Shown: positions 8,771 to 16,865, counted from the stretch's first letter. The stretch is DNA of 33,600 nucleotides from Novosphingobium sp. 17-62-19 (GCF_002256775.1 NZ_NCII01000027.1:1-33600), one strand, 5' to 3'. Made by a program: numbers and translations. The notes: generated by a model not told the origin, from the letters alone.

Positions 8771-10203
8771 CAGCGCAGGCTCCGAATTGAACGCACTGCC
8801 CCGCCCAGAGCGCGGCGGAAGGCGATCGGCTGGAAGCCGTTGGGATCGCGCACGGCGGCATAGGCCTGATTAATCTGGACGCGAAGGTTGGCTGCCGACG
8901 CGGTAGAGACCATGCCCTGATTGACCATACCACCCAGCAGCGTGTCCACCGCCATCACTGATTGCACCGCGCCCTCATAGTCGGTGAAGCGGGCCCCAAT
9001 GGCATCGCTGGCAATCGAATCCATGATGGCAAAGGTCTGGTCGCGGGTGAAACTGGTCGCTGCAAAGCGACTGGACAGGGCATCTGCCGACTGGCGAAGC
9101 GCCTGCGCTGCGGCTACGGTTTCAGCCCTGCCCGCCAGCATCGCGCGATGGAAGGCCTTGGCCCGCGCATCAAACGTAGCTGCTGCATCGGGCGCGACGA
9201 CCTTTGCCGCAGCCAGCAGCATGATCATGTTCTCGTCGTTATAAGGCGGCGTGCCGAGATCGAGCGGACGGCCCGGATTGGGCACCGCCGTCACATTAGC
9301 CCCCGCTTCGCCATCGTAGATACGGCGGTGACAGGAATGGCAATCGTAGAAGGTGAATTCGGGGAAGATGCCATCGACCGCGCGGCTCGGCTGGCTGAAC
9401 AGTTCAAGGCTACGCTTGACCGCTTCTGCCTGCCCCACCGCCCACATGCGCATGGCGTTGGTCTTGCCACCCTTGCGCTGGGCGTAGTCGGCATCCTCGT
9501 CATGGTGCGATTGCAGCGTGGTGAACAGGTCAAGTTCGAACGAGATGCGCGGATGGCCTGCTGCCATGATGCGGTGTGCGATGAACTGGCCGCGTGCATC
9601 ACCCGAGAAGTGGCAATCGAGGCAGACTTGCGCCTTGACCGCCGGGTTGACCAGATCGGTCATGCCTTGCGCCACGTTGCGCCCGTGGCTTGCGCCGACG
9701 GTATAGTGGGTGGAAAGCCAGCCGCCGGACGTTCCATGGCAAGCCTCGCAATCAACGCCATCGGCGACGCGTGTTGCGCCGGGAGTAGCATGGCAGCCCG
9801 CGCAATCGCGCTGGGCGCCAGCGGCATCCAGACCAAGGCGGCGCAAAATTGCCTGTCCGCGTGGTTCCTGCACCACGCGCCAGGCGCGGCTGTGTGCGCC
9901 AGTGGGCGAGGATTCCTCCTGCCAGCGCAGCAGCTCGTCCTGACGCACCATCGCTCCATCGGCGATACTGCGGCCATGGCAAGTAGACCCCGCGCACGAG
10001 GCAACACCCATGTGCCCGCGCAACGATTGGCCCGCAGAAACGGAGGAGGGTTCGGCCCGGACAGAATCGGGGCCGAGCAGCGAGGACGCACCCAGTGCTG
10101 CCCCAGCCATCGCCAGACACGCCGCAATAGCCAGCGCACCCGAACGAGATGTCGCCCGGAGCACAGCCATGCGCTGCCCTATTCCCTTGAAAATGCCCTG
10201 CAT
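8770..10203 (-). CDS. c554-like multiheme cytochrome c
   Basis: A 477-residue exported protein and the first gene of the four-gene operon. A signal peptide covers about residues 1-50, with a hydrophobic core near 22-44 and a likely cleavage after VRA. Haem-attachment motifs are CAGCH (134-138), CEACH (152-156), CLDCH (194-198) and CHSCH (288-292), plus an unusual CX4CH (CAGSTCH, 70-76) that could hold a fifth haem. Nearby His residues, such as HYTVGASHGRN and AAGHPRISFE, are candidate distal ligands and resemble the cytochrome c554 family. The C-terminal 180 residues are helical and lack Cys. The ATG has a GAGGGG ribosome-binding site about six bases upstream. The 182-bp upstream gap should hold the operon promoter; the best pattern there is a weak TTGAAC-N17-CTAGGC (10299-10327). 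Its likely job is periplasmic electron transfer to the downstream barrel and ten-haem protein. Confidence 0.86.
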   Translation of the reverse strand: MQGIFKGIGQRMAVLRATSRSGALAIAACLAMAGAALGASSLLGPDSVRAEPSSVSAGQSLRGHMGVASCAGSTCHGRSIADGAMVRQDELLRWQEESSPTGAHSRAWRVVQEPRGQAILRRLGLDAAGAQRDCAGCHATPGATRVADGVDCEACHGTSGGWLSTHYTVGASHGRNVAQGMTDLVNPAVKAQVCLDCHFSGDARGQFIAHRIMAAGHPRISFELDLFTTLQSHHDEDADYAQRKGGKTNAMRMWAVGQAEAVKRSLELFSQPSRAVDGIFPEFTFYDCHSCHRRIYDGEAGANVTAVPNPGRPLDLGTPPYNDENMIMLLAAAKVVAPDAAATFDARAKAFHRAMLAGRAETVAAAQALRQSADALSSRFAATSFTRDQTFAIMDSIASDAIGARFTDYEGAVQSVMAVDTLLGGMVNQGMVSTASAANLRVQINQAYAAVRDPNGFQPIAFRRALGGAVRSIRSLR

Positions 10204-10385
10204 TGCCCCTCGTCCCCACCGGCAGGAAAGCCGCCCGACGTTTCGTCTATCGCGGAATTCCGAACCGGAAGTGCTGCAATGCGACCCCTTATGCCGGAGC
10301 CTAGGCCACCAACCGAGCTAGGTTCAAGTGGCTAAACGTCCTTTCGCACACAATTCAGCAATAGTTTGTCAGGATATGCTTGGCT

Positions 10386-11822
10386 TCACGTCCTGCGAAT
10401 GACCAGATTGCGGATCTCGGACATGTCCTCCATCGCAAACCGGATGCCCTCGCGCCCAAGGCCCGAATCCTTGACGCCCCCATAGGGCATGTTGTCGACG
10501 CGGTAGGATGACACGTCGTTGACGACGATTCCGCCCACATCAAGCTTGTCCCAGGCACCCATCACCCTCTGGATGTCGGACGTAAAAAGGCCAGCCTGAA
10601 GGCCGAACTTGCTGTCGTTGACCTCGTCGAGCGCGGCAGCCCAATCGGTGTACTTCGAAAGGATGACGACCGGACCGAACGCTTCTTCGGTGTAGACGTC
10701 CATGTCGCGGCTGCAGCCTTCGAGCAGCGTGGCTTCGAGCATGTTGCCCTCGCACCTGCCGCCTGCCAGCAAGGTTGCCCCGCCTGCAACCGCCGCGTCG
10801 ATCCAGCCTTTGAGCCGTTGTGCTTCCTTGGCCGAGATCATCGGGCCGATGAAGGTCTCGCGATTCTTGGGATCGCCAGACTTCAGCGCCTTGACCTTGG
10901 CAGCAAGCATATCGCGGAACTGGTCATAGATGTCGGCGTGGATGATCACGCGCTGCACATGGATGCATGACTGGCCCGACTGGTAGTACCCGCCGAAGAT
11001 GATCCGGGCGAGCGCGTGGTCCAGATCAGCGTCCTTGTCGACCACTACGGCCGCATTGCCGCCAAGTTCCAGCACGACCTTCTTCTTGCCCGCCTTGCCC
11101 TTCAATTCCCAGCCCACGCCGGGCGAGCCGGTGAACGAGAGCAATTTCAAGCGTTCGTCCGTTGTGAACAAGTCTGCGCCATCGCGGCTGGCAGGCAGGA
11201 TCGAAAACGCGCCTTCGGGCAGGACATCGCACTCGGCCAGCACTTCGCCCATGATGATCGCGCCCAGCGGGGTGAGGCTGGCGGGCTTCATCACGAAGGG
11301 GCAGCCCATGGCGATGGCGGGCGCGATCTTGTGCGCGGCAAGGTTCAGCGGGAAGTTGAAGGGCGAGATGAAACTGCACGGCCCGATCGGCACGCGCTTC
11401 CACATGCCCATATAGCCTTTGGCGCGCGGCGAAATGTCGAGCGGCTGGACCTCGCCATAGTTGCGGGTCGCTTCCTCTGCCGCGATGCGGAAGGTGTCGA
11501 TCAAACGGCCTACTTCGCCTTCGGAATCGGCAATCGGCTTTCCGGCTTCTACACACAGGGCATAGGCCAGCTCGTCCTTGCGCTCGGCAAAACGCTTCAC
11601 GCAATGGTCCAGCACGTCGCGCTTTTCGTAGCTTGCCAGCGCCGCCATCGGCTCTGCCGCGCGCACAGCCCCGGCGATGGCCTCATCGATCACATCAGGC
11701 GTAGCAAGCGCGGTGCGGAAGGCGACTTCGCCGGTGAACTTGTCGGTCACCGCAAGATCGGTGTTGGGCTGCACCGCCTTGTTGTTGAGGTAGAGCGGGT
11801 AGACGTCTTTCAACTGGGTCAC
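10386..11822 (-). CDS. NAD(P)-dependent aldehyde dehydrogenase
   Basis: A member of the aldehyde dehydrogenase superfamily, about 478 residues, which oxidises an aldehyde to the acid in the cytoplasm. Family signatures are present in order: FISPFNFPLN in the cofactor domain, FTGSPGVGWELK, the general-base motif VLELGGN (near 252), the nucleophile in GQSCIHV (near 285), and EEAFGPVVIL. The chain is nearest in feel to the lactaldehyde/glyceraldehyde-3-phosphate type. The substrate is not decidable from sequence. The GTG at 11822 is preferred because a GGAG lies nine bases upstream; another GTG at 11837 is possible, but its upstream bases are the repeat at 11838-11922. The gene follows the acetolactate synthase-like gene in the same direction with the inverted repeat between them, so read-through may be reduced. 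Confidence 0.88.
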   Translation of the reverse strand: MTQLKDVYPLYLNNKAVQPNTDLAVTDKFTGEVAFRTALATPDVIDEAIAGAVRAAEPMAALASYEKRDVLDHCVKRFAERKDELAYALCVEAGKPIADSEGEVGRLIDTFRIAAEEATRNYGEVQPLDISPRAKGYMGMWKRVPIGPCSFISPFNFPLNLAAHKIAPAIAMGCPFVMKPASLTPLGAIIMGEVLAECDVLPEGAFSILPASRDGADLFTTDERLKLLSFTGSPGVGWELKGKAGKKKVVLELGGNAAVVVDKDADLDHALARIIFGGYYQSGQSCIHVQRVIIHADIYDQFRDMLAAKVKALKSGDPKNRETFIGPMISAKEAQRLKGWIDAAVAGGATLLAGGRCEGNMLEATLLEGCSRDMDVYTEEAFGPVVILSKYTDWAAALDEVNDSKFGLQAGLFTSDIQRVMGAWDKLDVGGIVVNDVSSYRVDNMPYGGVKDSGLGREGIRFAMEDMSEIRNLVIRRT

Positions 11823-11837
11823 GAAATCAAACTCCAC

Positions 11838-11922
11838 GTCATCCCGGACTTGATCCGGGATCCCGCTGTTTATTGCACCGCCGCGAGGAAAAAGCGGGAC
11901 CCCGGATCAAGTCCGGGGTGAC
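11838..11922. repeat. Long inverted repeat between the ThDP-enzyme and aldehyde dehydrogenase genes
   Basis: Two 30-nt arms, 11838-11867 and 11893-11922, are inverted copies differing at two positions and separated by a 25-nt loop. Each arm is itself a small palindrome (TCCCGGA, short loop, TCCGGGA). This resembles the dispersed palindromic elements common in sphingomonad and other alphaproteobacterial genomes; that comparison is from memory. The element fills almost the whole 121-bp gap and ends 15 bases before the preferred aldehyde dehydrogenase start. In RNA it would form a very stable hairpin that could attenuate the downstream gene or protect the upstream message. Confidence 0.9.
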
Positions 11923-11943
11923 GACATTTCTGGTTGAATAACC

Positions 11944-13599
11944 CTAAAGCGCCTTCGACAGTTCCTTGATGTCCTTGTTCAGAATCTGGTCGTTCTCCGA
12001 ATAGTCCACCGGACATTCGATCAGATGGACGCCCGGCGTATCGCGGCAGTGGGCGAGCAGTTCCTTCAAATGAGCAGCGCTCTCCGCCCGGTAACCGTTC
12101 GCGCCATAGCTTTGCGCATACATCACAAAATCGGGGTTGTTGTAGGTCAGTCCAAAGTCCGCAAAGCCCATGTTCGCCTGCTTCCAGCGGATCATGCCAT
12201 AAGAATTGTCGTTGAGAATCAGGACCGTGAGGTTGAGACCCAGCCGGACGGCAGTCTCCATTTCCTGGCTGTTCATCATGAACCCACCATCGCCGCAAAT
12301 CGCCATGACCTTGCGATCGGGATAGAGCATCGCGCTCATCATCGCAGACGGCAACCCCGCCCCCATTGTGGCCAGCGCATTGTCGAGCAGCACGGTGTTG
12401 GGCTGATAGGCGGTATAGCCGCGCGCGAACCAGATCTTGTACACGCCGTTATCGAGGCAGATGATCCCGTCCTCAGGCATACAATCGCGCACCTGCTGCA
12501 CCAGATGCGGCGGGAACACCGGGAAGCGCGCATCAGCCGCCAAGGGTGCGGTGTGTGCCACTTCAGCGGCGCGATAGGACAGCATCCGGTCAAAGTTCCA
12601 TGCCGGATTGGGCGTGATCGCTTCCTTCATCTGCCAGATGGCATTGGCGATATCGCCGATCACCTCGATACTGGGGAAGTAGACCGGATCGACCTCTGCC
12701 GTCTTGGTCGAAACGTGGATCACGGGCGTTCCGCCATTCCGCATGAAGAACGGCGGCTTTTCGATCACGTCATGGCCGACGTTCACGATCAGGTCGGCGT
12801 CTTCCACCGCGCGATGGACAAAGTCCCCGGATGAAAGCGCGGCGCAGCCCAGAAACTTCGGATGGCGTTCATCGATCACGCCCTTGCCGAGCTGCGTGGT
12901 CAGAAACGGAATGCCGCTCTTTTCCACGAATTCGGCCAGCATCTTGCCGGTCATCTTCCGGTTTGCACCCGCACCGATCACCAGAACCGGCGCTTTGGCG
13001 TTCTGCAACGCGTGAACGGCCTGCATAACAGACTTTGCATCGGCATTGGGACGGCGAACAAGGCTGCGCTTCAGCGGCCGGGAATCGGTATGTTCGTCAG
13101 CAATGTCTTCCGGCAGTTCGATATGCGTCGCGCCGGGCTTTTCCTCTTCGGCCAAACGATAGGCTTCCCGCACCCGGCTGGGGATGTTGTCCGAAGACTG
13201 CATCTGGTGGGTAAACTTGGTGATCGGCCCCATCATCGACACGACATCGAGAATCTGGAACCGGCCCTGCTTCGATTTCTTGATCGGCTTTTGCCCGGTA
13301 ATCATCAGCATCGGCATACCGCCCAGAGTGGCATAGGCAGCAGCGGTCACGAAATTGGTCGCTCCCGGCCCTAACGTAGCGATGCACACGCCGGTCTTGC
13401 CAGTATGCCGGCCATATGTCGCAGCCATGAAGCCCGCGCCCTGCTCATGCCGGGTCAGGACCAGCTTGATCTTGGTGGAGCGTGACAGCGAATCGAGGAA
13501 ATCGAGGTTCTCTTCGCCCGGAACGCCAAAGATGTATTCGCAGCCCTCTTCCTCAAGGCATTCAATGAATACGTCGGATGCTTTCTTGCCGTCGGCCAT
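11944..13599 (-). CDS. Acetolactate synthase-like thiamine diphosphate-dependent enzyme
   Basis: A 551-residue enzyme of the acetohydroxyacid synthase / pyruvate oxidase family. Features are the N-terminal ThDP domain with the catalytic glutamate in LTRHEQGAGFMA (near residue 52), GPGATNFVTAAAYA, a central nucleotide-binding-like domain, and the C-terminal ThDP/Mg motif beginning GDGGFMMNS and ending LNDNSYG (near 437-462). The ending PVDYSEN resembles catabolic AlsS-type acetolactate synthases, which condense two pyruvates. There is no ilvN regulatory-subunit gene beside it, which argues for a catabolic or non-branched-chain role. The ATG at 13599 (MADGKK) has a GGAG nine bases upstream and is preferred over the ATGs at 13614 and 13617. 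An aldehyde dehydrogenase follows on the same strand. Its substrate could be another 2-oxo acid. Confidence 0.85.
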   Translation of the reverse strand: MADGKKASDVFIECLEEEGCEYIFGVPGEENLDFLDSLSRSTKIKLVLTRHEQGAGFMAATYGRHTGKTGVCIATLGPGATNFVTAAAYATLGGMPMLMITGQKPIKKSKQGRFQILDVVSMMGPITKFTHQMQSSDNIPSRVREAYRLAEEEKPGATHIELPEDIADEHTDSRPLKRSLVRRPNADAKSVMQAVHALQNAKAPVLVIGAGANRKMTGKMLAEFVEKSGIPFLTTQLGKGVIDERHPKFLGCAALSSGDFVHRAVEDADLIVNVGHDVIEKPPFFMRNGGTPVIHVSTKTAEVDPVYFPSIEVIGDIANAIWQMKEAITPNPAWNFDRMLSYRAAEVAHTAPLAADARFPVFPPHLVQQVRDCMPEDGIICLDNGVYKIWFARGYTAYQPNTVLLDNALATMGAGLPSAMMSAMLYPDRKVMAICGDGGFMMNSQEMETAVRLGLNLTVLILNDNSYGMIRWKQANMGFADFGLTYNNPDFVMYAQSYGANGYRAESAAHLKELLAHCRDTPGVHLIECPVDYSENDQILNKDIKELSKAL

Positions 13600-13764
13600 T
13601 TTCGGTCGCTCCATCAATCAGGAACACGCGGCCACGCGGCGCTCCCCTCCCCAATTCGGCTGCGACCGTTCAGGGCGAAAATCCGGTGCGTGTCGTTATG
13701 GCCCCCGCACCTGCCCCTTGGTGCATGGGCTAACAAACCCAACCGCGCGAGTCACGCGCCGGTT

Positions 13765-14703
13765 TCAATAGCCCAAAGAAAGGTCAACCTGCGGCTGGAG
13801 CGGTTCGCCATTGTGAAAGCGCGGGATGTTCGCAAGGAAGCGTGACACCGAGCGTTCAAACATTCGCGTCTGCGCGCGGCCTGACAGGTGGCTGGTGACA
13901 TGCGCGTTGGGCACGCTCCACAGCGGATGCTCTGGCGGCAACGGTTCGGGCGTCACCACATCAAGGAAGGCATGGCCCGGCCGTCCGGCTTTCAGGCCTG
14001 CAATCAACGCATCCTGATCTACCACGCTGCCGCGCGCCACGTTGATCACGGTCGATCCCGGCTTCATCGCCCCAAGTTCTGCCGCGCCAATCATGCCATC
14101 GGTTTCCGCCGTGGCTGGCACGGCAAGGATCACCCAGTCGAACGTGCCCAACTGCGCACGCCATTCATCCGGTCCCAGCGCGCCTTCACCCCCGGACCGG
14201 CGCACCTTCACCACCTCCACGTCAAAGCCCTGCAACATCCGCTCGACCTTCTGACCGATCGCGCCATAGCCAAGGATCAGCGCGCGGCTGCCTGCCAGTT
14301 CCACCTTGCCGGGAGAATCCAGCAGCCATTCGTGCCGGTCCTGCGCGCGCACCACCTCGCGATAGCCCTTGGCCACAGTCAACATTCCCATCACCACGTA
14401 TTCAGCGATGGTGATGGCGTTGATGCCCGTGCCATTGGTCAGGATCACGCCGCGTTCACGCAGCACATCGAGCGGGAAGAAATCCACCCCGGCATAGACC
14501 GAATTGAGCCACTTCAGCCGGGTCGCCAGCCGGATCGCCTTGTCCATGCCACCCGGCTGATAAAGGTCGAACCATCCGATTTCGGCCTCAGGTGCCAGTT
14601 CGAACAGTTCTTCGGCACTGCGGAAAAAGCGCGGCTCGATCCAGTCGGGCAAGCGCCCGTCGACCAGCGGCGCGGCCATGGCGTTCATCACAAGGACGGT
14701 CAT
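13765..14703 (-). CDS. D-2-hydroxyacid dehydrogenase (NAD(P)-dependent)
   Basis: A 312-residue cytoplasmic oxidoreductase interconverting a 2-hydroxyacid and its 2-oxo acid. The Rossmann motif GYGAIGQKV, the substrate-binding Arg in INVARGSVVDQDAL, the Glu in DVVTPEPLPPEHPLW and the catalytic His in NAHVTSHLSG are all in the usual order for the glyoxylate/hydroxypyruvate reductase-like branch. The length is normal. The start overlaps the hicB stop by four bases (ATGA), so it should be translated as part of the hicAB message. That partnership is unusual and is flagged as a finding. The exact substrate is not readable. Confidence 0.88.
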   Translation of the reverse strand: MTVLVMNAMAAPLVDGRLPDWIEPRFFRSAEELFELAPEAEIGWFDLYQPGGMDKAIRLATRLKWLNSVYAGVDFFPLDVLRERGVILTNGTGINAITIAEYVVMGMLTVAKGYREVVRAQDRHEWLLDSPGKVELAGSRALILGYGAIGQKVERMLQGFDVEVVKVRRSGGEGALGPDEWRAQLGTFDWVILAVPATAETDGMIGAAELGAMKPGSTVINVARGSVVDQDALIAGLKAGRPGHAFLDVVTPEPLPPEHPLWSVPNAHVTSHLSGRAQTRMFERSVSRFLANIPRFHNGEPLQPQVDLSLGY

Positions 14704-15101
14704 GACGGGCGCCTTTGCTCGATCTCATTCCGCGCTGCATCGGCAAGGAACGCGCTGCGCGTAAGATTCCGGTCCGCCGCAGCACGATCAATCGCATCCA
14801 GCATCCCGCGATCCAGCGAGATATTGGCCCGCACCTGCCGCCCGGTGCGCCGGATATGCGGCACGGAAATCAGGAACGCACCCTCTGCCAGATCAGCCGC
14901 AACACGCGCGCGCACATCCTCAAGGCTGCTCGGCGCAATGTCCTGCGGCTCGTCCTCGAACCAAAGCTCCAGCGCCTCACAGGCATTGGGCACAAGTTGC
15001 TCCACCTCGTCTGCCGCCGAAAAGCAGCCGGGAAGATCGGGAAATGCAACGCCGAACGCGCTGTCCGCGTCCTTGTGAACCACTGCGTAGAAGTATTTCA
15101 T
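14700..15101 (-). CDS. hicB: HicB-family antitoxin
   Basis: A 133-residue antitoxin. The N-terminal HicB fold begins MKYFYAVVHKD and contains FGVAFPDLPGCFSAADEVEQL, the signature that masks the HicA active site. The C-terminal part (RQVRANISLDRGMLDAIDRAA and LTRSAFLADAARNEI) looks like a ribbon-helix-helix DNA-binding domain, so autoregulation is likely. The ATG at 15101 overlaps the hicA stop (ATGA). A TTG two codons upstream is a weaker alternative. It is immediately followed by a D-2-hydroxyacid dehydrogenase gene with another 4-nt overlap. Confidence 0.9.
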   Translation of the reverse strand: MKYFYAVVHKDADSAFGVAFPDLPGCFSAADEVEQLVPNACEALELWFEDEPQDIAPSSLEDVRARVAADLAEGAFLISVPHIRRTGRQVRANISLDRGMLDAIDRAAADRNLTRSAFLADAARNEIEQRRPS

Positions 15102-15280
15102 AGCCAACCTGCCATTCGGGCGATGCTGCGCGCGGTGCCAAGCGGCAGGTCCTTCTTCGGGTGGGGAACGATCACAGTCACACCATCACGGCGGAACTTG
15201 TGATGCGATCCCTTGACCGAAACAGGCACAAAACCCTCGGCGAGCAGCCGCTTGACGATCTGGCGGCTATCGTGCTCCAT
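15098..15280 (-). CDS. hicA: HicA-family mRNA interferase toxin
   Basis: A 60-residue protein with the HicA double-stranded-RNA-binding fold: an N-terminal helix (SRQIVKRLLAEGF) and the catalytic GSHHKF segment with His26/His27, then VTVIVPHPKKDLPLGTARSIARMAG. HicA toxins cleave mRNA and block growth until bound by HicB. The length and order (toxin first) are those of canonical type II hicAB loci. The ATG at 15280 is chosen; a TTG at 15286 is in frame but sits in the promoter spacer. It starts only 38 bases after the cysS stop and has its own predicted promoter there. Confidence 0.9.
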   Translation of the reverse strand: MEHDSRQIVKRLLAEGFVPVSVKGSHHKFRRDGVTVIVPHPKKDLPLGTARSIARMAGWL

Positions 15281-15287
15281 GCGCAAC

Positions 15288-15316
15288 TATATACACACCG
15301 AGTAACGAAGTTGCAA
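15288..15316 (-). promoter_or_regulatory. Candidate sigma-70-type promoter of hicAB
   Basis: On the minus strand TTGCAA (15316-15311), a 17-bp spacer and TATATA (15293-15288) form a plausible housekeeping promoter. The expected start lies at about 15281-15280, on or next to the hicA ATG, so the transcript may be leaderless. No ribosome-binding site is visible before hicA, which agrees. Predicted only from spacing and hexamers. Confidence 0.55.
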
Positions 15317-15318
15317 GA

Positions 15319-16827
15319 TCAGCCGAGCTTCCAGTCCCAGCCGAGCGGATCGCCGTCCATGACTTCGACGCCCTTTGCGGCAAGTTCGTCACGCAGGGCA
15401 TCGGAGCGGGCGAAGTCTTTTTCAGCGCGGGCAGCCTTGCGTGCTTCAAGCATGGATTCGATTTCGGTTTCGGTGATGGAGGCTGTCTTGGGGCGGAGGC
15501 GCATATCTTCCCGAGTAAGATTCAGGAGATCAAGACCAAGGACAGAATCCACCCCTTCCACAACTTTAATTGTTAAATCCCGTGGAAGATCTGCAACATC
15601 AAACAGGACCGTTTTCTCGTACAAAATTGCACCCAGAAAATCTAAAATGGCTGGCGTATTTAGGTCATTTGAGATACTATCTTCAAATTTCATAAGAGCT
15701 CTTTTTATCCCAATATCCAATTTTTCTTTTTCTATGAGCGTATCGGACTTGCTTAACTTGATCTTCTCTATAGCCATCAGCATCCGCTTCAACCGCGTCA
15801 GCGCCGCCCCCAGCCCTTCCCAGCTGAACTCCAGCTCGCTGCGATAATGCGCCTGCAGGCACATCATGCGGTAGGCCAGCGGGTGATAGCCCTTGTCGAT
15901 CAGCAGTTGCAGCCGCAGGAACTCGCCCGAAGACTTGCTCATCTTGCCTGAGCGTTCGACCAGGAAGTTGTTGTGCATCCACACCCGCGCGCCGGAATTG
16001 GCGGGCAGGTCCAGCCCGTTCGTGCAGCAGAATGCCTGATTCTGTGCGATCTCATTAGGGTGGTGGATTTCGCGGTGATCGATGCCGCCGGTGTGGATGT
16101 CGAACGGAAAGCCGAGCACTTCGCCCGACATGACCGAGCATTCCAGATGCCAACCGGGAGCGCCCTTTCCCCACGGTGAATTCCACTCCATCTGGCGCTT
16201 TTCGCCCGCCGGAGTCTTGCGCCAGATGGCGAAGTCGGCGGCGTTGCGCTTGCCTTCCACCGCCTCGATCCGGCCTTCTCCGTCCTCGGTCTGCGCACGC
16301 GCCAATCGGCCATAATCGGCCACGGTCGAAACGTCGAAGTACAGCCCGCTGTCCAGTTCGTAGCAGTGCTTGTCCGCAATCCGCTCAGCAAAGGCGATCA
16401 TCTGCGGCACAAACTCGGTCGCAATCGTCCAGCGGGCGGGCTGGCGGATGTTCAGCGCCTTGATGTCTTCCCAATAGGCCTGCGTATAGTGCTGCGCGAT
16501 GTCCCAGATGGAACGCGCCTCGGCCTGCGCCATCTTCTCCATCTTGTCCTCGCCCGCATCGGCATCGTCGGTCAGGTGGCCGACATCGGTGATGTTGATG
16601 ACGTGGGTGAGCTTGTAGCCCTTGAAGCTGAGCGTGCGGCCCAGAATGTCGGCAAAGACATAGGCCCGCATGTTGCCGATGTGGGGGTAGTTGTAGACCG
16701 TCGGCCCGCAGGAATAGACGCGCGCCTCGCCCAGATGGACCGGCTGGAACTCTTCCAACTGGCGAGTCAGGCTGTTGAACAGCTTCAACGGGGTGGACGG
16801 GCTGAACGGCGCGGGAGCGTTTGACAT
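15319..16827 (-). CDS. cysS: Cysteinyl-tRNA synthetase
   Basis: A 502-residue class I aminoacyl-tRNA synthetase that charges tRNA-Cys. The catalytic Rossmann domain has YSCGPTVYNYPHIGNMRAY (HIGH motif and first zinc Cys). Further zinc ligands lie in HLECSVM and GGIDHREIHHPNE. The KMSKS loop (SGKMSKSSGEF) is near residue 294, followed by the anticodon-side DALR-like helices. The length is normal for the family. Residues about 350-430 are encoded by unusually AT-rich DNA (see the segment at 15541-15780) and are Lys/Ile/Ser-rich, although conserved elements such as NDLNTP remain. The gene is otherwise intact. Confidence 0.97.
   Translation of the reverse strand: MSNAPAPFSPSTPLKLFNSLTRQLEEFQPVHLGEARVYSCGPTVYNYPHIGNMRAYVFADILGRTLSFKGYKLTHVINITDVGHLTDDADAGEDKMEKMAQAEARSIWDIAQHYTQAYWEDIKALNIRQPARWTIATEFVPQMIAFAERIADKHCYELDSGLYFDVSTVADYGRLARAQTEDGEGRIEAVEGKRNAADFAIWRKTPAGEKRQMEWNSPWGKGAPGWHLECSVMSGEVLGFPFDIHTGGIDHREIHHPNEIAQNQAFCCTNGLDLPANSGARVWMHNNFLVERSGKMSKSSGEFLRLQLLIDKGYHPLAYRMMCLQAHYRSELEFSWEGLGAALTRLKRMLMAIEKIKLSKSDTLIEKEKLDIGIKRALMKFEDSISNDLNTPAILDFLGAILYEKTVLFDVADLPRDLTIKVVEGVDSVLGLDLLNLTREDMRLRPKTASITETEIESMLEARKAARAEKDFARSDALRDELAAKGVEVMDGDPLGWDWKLG
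15541..15780. other. AT-rich segment inside cysS (possible recombined or foreign tract)
   Basis: By direct count these 240 bases contain about 90 G or C (about 38 percent; the 60-base block 15661-15720 is near 30 percent), while the flanking coding DNA is clearly GC-rich. It encodes residues about 350-430 of CysS, which use codons such as AAA, ATT, TTA and AGA that are rare in neighbouring genes. The reading frame is uninterrupted. The change at the 15775-15785 edge is abrupt. Intragenic recombination with an AT-rich homologue is the simplest reading. Confidence 0.75.
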
Positions 16828-16865
16828 GGGCCAGCCATTGCCCCGCGCCCCTGCCTTCGGTCAAG

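Noticed and set aside
10230-10260. EcfG-like stress promoter upstream of the cytochrome operon on the minus strand (GGAAT, 16 bases, CGTC).
   Set aside because: One mismatch in each box from the GGAAC/CGTT pattern. Too weak to call without expression data.
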